A DNA stretch of 64,000 bases from Punica granatum (Eukaryota; Streptophyta; Magnoliopsida; Myrtales; Lythraceae): positions 13,959,001 through 14,023,000 of the forward strand of contig NC_045127.1 in NCBI RefSeq assembly GCF_007655135.1. The letters are read 5' to 3'. Below, piece by piece: positions 58,198 to 64,000 of the stretch. How positions within the stretch are numbered: position 1 is the first letter of the stretch; every line of letters starts with the position of its first letter. The position numbers and the translations under genes were made by a program. Under the pieces are notes generated by a model. The model made no database searches. It had not been told where the DNA came from and was given only the letters and a program-made list of their open reading frames with translations.

Positions 58198-59587
58198 GCT
58201 GCATGCAGTTGCTGTTCCAAGACCTCAACAAAATCACATGCAAAACAAATTTGTTTGAGGGGTATCAGTCCAGATACCAACTTCTATGGTGTTTCTCGCA
58301 ACAAATGAATCAAAAACAGAACACGATTTTAGCTAGTATTATAACCCCATACCGCAGCGCAATCTCAGTCCTCAGACTGAAGCTTGCAGAATGAAATTGC
58401 ACTGACATGCATTACTTTTTTCAGACAATGCAAAACAGAACTGATGCTTTTCGAAGATGCAACAAAGATGAATCAACATGCATGACCCTCATACAACACT
58501 TAGCAAACGTTTAACAGCATAGTATGTGAAGATCTAGCAAGTACAATCACATATCTGAAGCTAAGGCATTGATGGAAATTGCATGTAAAAATTGACAATT
58601 CCATCAGTACTTCGGCAGACAGAAACCAGTAGCACAGCTCGTCTCTCAGCTTTCAAAAATCACACAAACAGACTGACATAACATATGCACCAGCAATCAG
58701 ACATCAGCAACAAAATCATCGCATCGCAACAACACGCCAAAAAGAAAACCATACCACAGCTTATATTTTCAGATGATTTCAGCTCAGCAACCGAATAAGC
58801 AGTCAAGGAAGATGCAGAAATCGTTCAAGAACTCGGACACAGATGAAAGGGAAATTACCTTAACAGAGGAATGCTTCTGCTATTCTTCTGTTGTATGCCG
58901 CTCCTTATATCGGCAAATTGAGCAGCCAACAGACCACAGCCAGGGGCCCCTACAAGTAAGAAACCGCACGCATCAAACAACAGACAACAGATGGAAACGC
59001 GATGGGCCCCTACCAATTTCGGCTTCAAACGCGACATAGCAGAGAACAGAGACATATATCTTCGGGGGGCCCTACCAATCGGCTGGAAACGCGACAGCTC
59101 AGGGTGAAGCGTGACGATGCACAGAAGAAAATCGAGGAATTGCAGAGAAGATTCGGTCGCTCTCACTGTGAAGAATCCCTTCTGCTGGTCACAGACGAAC
59201 AGCGTTCGAGGCTTCGCCGCTGATGGAGAACAGTAAGAAATCGGTAAAATTGAAGGTATGGAGGTGTATAATCGCTGAAATTGCACGAACCCACTTACCA
59301 ATCGGCTTCCTCCGCGGTCGATTTTAACGATTTCGACACCAATTTCCCCTGCAAGCGCAACCCTAAGGACGATGGGACTCGGTTCGCATGTCTCGGCGGT
59401 GTTTTGCAGCTTCGGTCCAATGGATAATTGCTGAGCTGCGGTCCAATTCAATTCAGCGAAAAGAGACAACATTCACCCGGTTTTATTTCGACATGGGTCC
59501 CACAGCTTTTAACAATTCAAGCCTTTTTTGTCCTGTACCTTCCATGGTGGAGTTGAGTTGGAACTTGACTCCAATCCAAACGGAGTC
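58198..59587 (-). promoter_or_regulatory. Harbinger 5' leader and right terminal region
   Basis: About 1.4 kb upstream of the Myb-like start, including the right terminal repeat. It probably holds the promoter, 5' UTR and transposase-binding sites. A 205-codon minus-strand frame (58855-59472) lies here but has no recognisable domain; it could be an untranslated leader exon. Confidence 0.5.
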
Positions 59588-59590
59588 TAA

Positions 59591-60134
59591 ATATTCTATA
59601 GCGATTTTTTCCTCTAGAATATTATATTCCCATATATGAAGGGCCTACCTATTTAGTTAGAGTGGATTGTACGCTTAAGACCATCTCAAATGCATGTCTC
59701 TCCCCCAAGTCTCCCAAGTGGGCCATATGGCTGCAACATGAGCACCATGTCAAACAGAGACAGAAAGCAACACACTCTATAAGCATTCGTATGTAACCGA
59801 TCGTGAGTAGCGAGCCATAGGAATTGACGAATTGCCTTTAGATTGCTCTCCAAATCAATATTTTCCCCATGAGTTTGGCATGAAAATATTTTGTGTTGTG
59901 ATCTCCCATCTAAACCTAATCGGATTGAGGTTTTTGAATCCACAACGCCTCCTCCTACGAGAGAATAATCTCCAGTTCATAAGATAAAGAATTCTCTAGC
60001 TATGTGAGAAATGGTTTGGGGCCTTGTTGGAGAGGTCTTTGGATTCCTACGAGTTGAGCTAATGCTCTGTTCTTCTGATGATGAATGTTACCAAAAATAT
60101 TTCTGCTCTAGCCTTGCACATGGTCCCTAAACTT
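59591..60134. other. Intergenic, no gene recognised
   Basis: Nothing beyond short frames. Separates the Harbinger element from the copia-like LTR. Confidence 0.35.
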
Positions 60135-62060
60135 TGTTAGTGATATGCCTTTGAACCGGTTTATGTATTTCGAATAATTCCTTTTATTGGCAATGGCGTT
60201 TATTCTATTATTCATATATTGTCTATGTTTATTAGAATAAAGTCCTTAAAATATTTTGAATGCTTCATTCTTAAAGAGTTAATAATATGAGTGACAGAGT
60301 AGTTCGGTAAGAATATCTTTAAACTATTCACGATCGTAGAAGACTTAACTGGACATTACTTCTCCGGATAGATCGTCAGCTCTATCTGTATCCATAATTA
60401 GTATAAAGATACTAATGAAAAAGAAGTAGTGAGGCTCATGCTATGTGACAATGATTGTCAAGCAGACACGTTGACACTTATATGATAAGTGAGTCCAACG
60501 TGAACTATAAATATTGTTCACATGGTGTCTTCACTATTGTCAATGAACATTATCTAGACTATACTGTTGTTAGCAGTCCTTAGATCTAAGATGGCATGAA
60601 TGCCTCGTATATAGGTGATTATGATTTGTTGCTGCTTATATGCTAGTGCTTTGCAAGGGTATTCGGTAGGTGTGGTCCTAGTTAGTTGTATATGGTGACA
60701 AGTGACCAATCAAGACGGAATTTACTAACCTAAGTAAGCAGGGAAAGGATTCTATGCATATGAGTTCGATTCTGGATCAAGTAGTCCTTGGCCAAGGTAG
60801 TTGAGCTCAAATAGAAAGGAGTTCCCGTTTTTAGTCATATCGATATAAGAATGGAAATCAGAGATTCATATGAGCCGCTATAGAGTTTGACATTCACCAT
60901 GACTCTGGCTAGATCGAGATTCTATAGTAAAGGGACATGCATGCATATGATGTATATTCATTGGTTCATCATAGTGTATTAATTTTACATTCGTCACTAT
61001 TAGAATTGTCATGATATGCTGCTAGGTGTCGCTCATAACCTTTGGGAGTCGAAGGGCATTTTGAAAATTGTGCTTTTAGTTTCGGAAGAGTTTCTGGTAG
61101 TGTCAAAGAGTTGATGTTATAATCCCATTACCTCTCACTGATGAACCTAGTAAGTCACACACAATAGGATGTTTGAAAGTCAAGATCAAATCGATTCTAA
61201 TTAAGGCAATTAATTGGAGATCGATCATCGAATACGACTTGCAATGTGGTTGTAGGGATGCTAGCACATCCCGAAGTTGATATCGATTCATGGGTGAGTT
61301 CCTCATGAGGAAATACGAGTTTCTTTATTTGAAAGTTTCTAAAATAGATTTTCTATGAGTGAAAATTTATAGTCAAGGACATTATGGTCTTTTACTTGTA
61401 TGGCTTGTGACAAGTTATTAGATGACTTATAATGCAAGGAACTAATAGTGATTAACTAATTAATGAGGATTAATTAATAATTGCTATTTAGTCCTGAGGG
61501 CTATGTCAAGACTCTATATCTATATGTAGCCATCTTGCATAACAAGTTGATCAAAAATTAGTCAAGCAAGCAGTTAAGTAAGAGAGAAAGAGAGAGTTGG
61601 CCGAGTCTTGCCCTAGGTAGCCGTTTCCCCTCAGCCTAGCTGAAGGCAGTCATGGCCTTCCTTGGCCCTTCTTCAGTCTTTTCCTCCCTCCTTGACCACC
61701 CCATTCCCTCCTTGTGTCCGTGGAGTTCCGATCTTGTTGGTGACCGTAGACCGGAGTTCTTAGGCCCGCGTGGAGGATTCTCTTGGCAAGTAACCGTTCG
61801 TGTGGACGAAGTAGAGGCTGGGTACTTGAGCGGTTTATTCTAACTCAATCGATCCAAAAGGTAAGACAAGATAAACCCGTTTTGGATCATTTTCTTGTTG
61901 TCTAATTCGATGGAAGTGTTTACTAGATCGATCTATATTATGGTAATGTTTACTATATCGATGTATATTATGGTAGTGTTTGATGAGATCGAACTTAAAA
62001 TTTTAAAAGCTATAATTTTTATTTTCGCTGAGCTCGATTTAGGGTTTTTTTAACAAACTT
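60135..62060 (+). mobile_element. Copia-like LTR, copy 1 (right edge uncertain)
   Basis: Begins TGTTAGTGATATGCC and aligns with 63118 to the window end over ~890 bases (GTTTATTCTATTATT, TATTGTCTATGTTTATTA, GAATGCTTCATTCTTAA, GACTTAACTGGACATTA). Beyond that it continues through GTTGGCCGAGTCTTGCCCTA and GACGAAGTAGAGGCTGGG, words common in dicot copia LTR/leader DNA. A primer binding site was not found, so the right boundary is a guess. The short frame 61652-61843 is part of this and not a gene. Confidence 0.6.
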
Positions 62061-62189
62061 AGCGAAGTTTGTCGGCAAGGGGTGCTCATTAGGCCAAACA
62101 AAAAAGAAGAAACGAGAAAAATTCTGGTGTGAGTGCCACGCGACCATATATCGGAATGGCCGCAATCCTCTCCTAGAGCCAAGAAAGCC

Positions 62190-63117
62190 TCTGAGGCCTA
62201 GAAGAAGGGGGTGGTGATCAGATTAATTCTAAGCAACACAAGTACCGAGGCTTCCGTGAAGGAGGTAATCCAAGCTGCTTTAAACAGTCCTATGAGTAAT
62301 GGCTTGTTTGGTTTGCAAATGTGATTTTAAAATCACAACTTTAACCTAATTCTACTCACAACAAAATAAAATAACTCATACAAAGTCAAAGAGTGGGTCC
62401 CATTTATATCACTCTTTTTTCACAACAAAACAAAATAACTCATACAAAGTCAAAGGGTGGGCCCCATTTATACTATTTTTTTTCAAAATCAAAATATGAT
62501 TTTAAAATTCTACTTTGAAACCAAACGCAGCATTAAATACTCGATTGTAACTAGGGAAGATTAGTCCCTTCCAAGTAAATCGCGGCCCGGTGGTTGCTAC
62601 ATCCGACAAACCACAAATATCAAGCGTGTCACGGAAAGAACAAGCTACATTTGGATTGAATGGAGCTCCACCCTTCTCTTCCGCATTGATTATGTCATTA
62701 AAATCTCCCATCATGAGCCAAGGCTCATTGAGTGTGTGAGCCTTTGACGTTAAAAATTGCCAGAATTCCTTCCGATTACACTCAACAGGATGGTCATAGA
62801 CTGCTGTGAGTAGCCATGAATCCACTCCGCTTCCGATACGTAGGTGGATAGCCTGAGAATGACAATCAATGACCGATCGAGAAATGGTTTTTGACTTCCA
62901 TAAAACCCAGATACCTCCAGAGAATCCCGAAGCTTCCGCTCACTCCACTGAATAGTCTCGAAATTTACCACATGCTACGTTGCCTCTTGTGCCACTAATT
63001 CATGACTCTACCAAAATGATCAAGTCTGGTTTCTCTGTATGCAAGAACTCTTTAAAGACCATAATAAAACGTTTACTTCCAGTCCCTCTGCAATTCCAAC
63101 AAAAACTTCGCATTAAT
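62190..63117 (-). pseudogene. LINE (L1-type) endonuclease relic, split by a MITE
   Basis: On the minus strand it starts MRSFCWNCRGTGSKRFIMVF near 63113, the usual start of plant LINE ORF2, continues PDLIILVES then an in-frame TGA (~62999), ASGFSGGIWVLWKSKTISRS, DSWLLTAVYDHP, PWLMMGDFNDIINAEEKGGA and GPRFTWKG. These are conserved endonuclease (APE-type) motifs, including the GDFN catalytic stretch. After the MITE at 62300-62533 the frame resumes as KAAWITSFTEASVLVLLRI, matching the end of the endonuclease domain, then decays. RT and RNase H are absent. The 5' end abuts the second copia LTR at 63118. Confidence 0.85.
62300..62533. mobile_element. Tourist-like MITE inserted in the LINE relic
   Basis: Ends TGGCTTGTTTGGTTTGCAAA and the complement of the right end ATGCTGCGTTTGGTTTCAAA. 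Flanked by TAA on both sides (62297-62299, 62534-62536). Splicing it out rejoins the LINE endonuclease frame, confirming insertion. Contains a 64-bp tandem duplication (62357-62420 and 62421-62484: CACAACAAAAYAAAATAACT..., GGGYCCCATTTATA). Confidence 0.85.
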
Positions 63118-64000
63118 TGTTAGCGATATGCCCTAGAGCCTGATTTATGTATTTCGACAATTCCTTTTATGGCAATAAAGTTTATTCTATTATTTGTATA
63201 TTGTCTATGTTTATTATAATAAAGTCCTTAAGATATTTTGAATGCTTCATTCTTAAGAGTTAAGAATATGAGTGACGAAATAATTCGGTAAGAACATCTT
63301 TAAACTGTTCACGATCGTAGGAGACTTAACTGGACATTATTTCTCCAGATAGATCGTCACCTCTGTCTGTTTCCATGATTAGTATACAGATACTAATGAA
63401 GATGGAGTAGTGAGTCTCATACTATCTGATAACTATTATCATGACAGATATGTGGATACTTATATGATAAATAGTCGAACGTGACATGCAGACAATAATC
63501 ATACGGTAATTTACTAATGTCAATAAATGTTATCTGGATCGTATTAGTGCATATAGTCCTTAGATCTGAGATGGAACGCTATCTCAAGTATAGGTGATTA
63601 GAATTTGCTACTGCTAATATATTTGTATTTAGCATGAGTATTCGGCAGATAGTGATACTAGTTAGTTATACTTGGAGTTAAGTGTCCGATCGAGACGGGA
63701 TTCGCTAACCTCAGTAAACAGGGAAAAGGTCTTATGGATAGGAGTTTTGTTCTGGATCGAGAAATCCTCGGCCGGGGTAGATAGACTCGAATAGAAAAGA
63801 GTTTCTCTTCAAATACTACAGATCTAAGAATGAAATTAGAGAGTCCATATAATCGGCTATAGAGTTTGGCATTTACTGTAGCTTTGGTTAGATTGGGATC
63901 TTGTAGTGAAGGGATTCAATGCAAGGCATATACGATTAGAGGTTCATCAGAATGTTTCAATTATACATTCGTCATCATTTGGATTGTCACGATATGTTGC
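63118..64000 (+). mobile_element. Copia-like LTR, copy 2 (runs off the window)
   Basis: Begins TGTTAGCGATATGCCCTAGA and aligns with 60135-61025 to the last base shown. No polypurine tract precedes it; LINE sequence does, so it is probably an independent insertion into the LINE and not the partner LTR of copy 1. Confidence 0.65.

Larger units (their letters stand above)
55223..59587 (-). mobile_element. Complete two-gene PIF/Harbinger transposon (4365 bp)
   Basis: Terminal inverted repeats: left GGGTTCGTTTGGATTTGAAA, and the complement of the right end GACTCCGTTTGGATTGGAGT; both continue into CCAACTCAACTC about 25-35 bases in. A 3-bp TAA duplication flanks it exactly (55220-55222 and 59588-59590), as PIF/Harbinger requires. 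Inside, on the minus strand, lie a Myb/SANT-like protein gene (57207-58197) and a DDE transposase gene (55654-56971), both with clean introns and no internal stop. The element therefore looks autonomous or very recently so. Confidence 0.93.

Noticed and set aside
58855..59472. 205-codon minus-strand frame in the Harbinger 5' region
   Set aside because: No recognisable domain or family motif, and Harbinger elements need only the two genes already found; more likely untranslated leader or chance.

Overview
The window reads as nuclear DNA of a dicot plant: AT-rich, GT-AG introns, plant-only protein families (PRAF, ALOG/LSH, DYW-type PPR) and dense plant transposons. I cannot name the species. 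Three host genes look intact: a PRAF-type PH-RCC1-FYVE-BRX protein (16625-21665, +, nine coding exons, predicted 1070 aa), an ALOG/LSH developmental regulator (42354-42932, +, one exon, 192 aa) and a DYW-class PPR RNA-editing factor (51691-54000, +, one exon, 769 aa). An F-box fragment (54407-54814, -) is probably a relic.

Region by region: 1-990 holds a hAT transposase C-terminal relic. 990-14918 is a tandem non-autonomous LTR retrotransposon, LTR-internal-LTR-internal-LTR, reading on the minus strand with two tRNA-iMet-type primer binding sites and no coding capacity. Its first LTR carries a 1250-bp hAT element with a perfect 8-bp target duplication and captured exons of an E2F/DEL cell-cycle gene. 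14919-22493 is the PRAF locus. 22494-38402 is a transposon graveyard: a solo copia LTR, a gag relic, a LINE RNase H relic, a ~410-bp tandem triplication split by two Mutator-like (MULE) elements, and a MULE nested in the terminal repeat of another MULE. 38403-51690 holds the LSH gene, a MITE, and a long-inverted-repeat element built of ~31-bp modules. 51691-54814 holds the PPR and F-box sequences. 55223-59587 is a complete, apparently intact two-gene PIF/Harbinger transposon. 59591-64000 holds two copies of a copia-like LTR, a LINE endonuclease relic and a Tourist-like MITE inserted in that LINE.

The host genes show no sign of working together; they are spaced by repeats. The two Harbinger genes do form a functional pair: a Myb/SANT-like DNA-binding protein and a DDE transposase, both on the minus strand between matching terminal repeats. 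The strongest 'second look' items are this intact Harbinger element, the E2F-capturing hAT, the 4.5-kb MULE with a perfect 9-bp duplication, the nested MULE pair, and the recurrent GC-rich payloads inside long-TIR elements.
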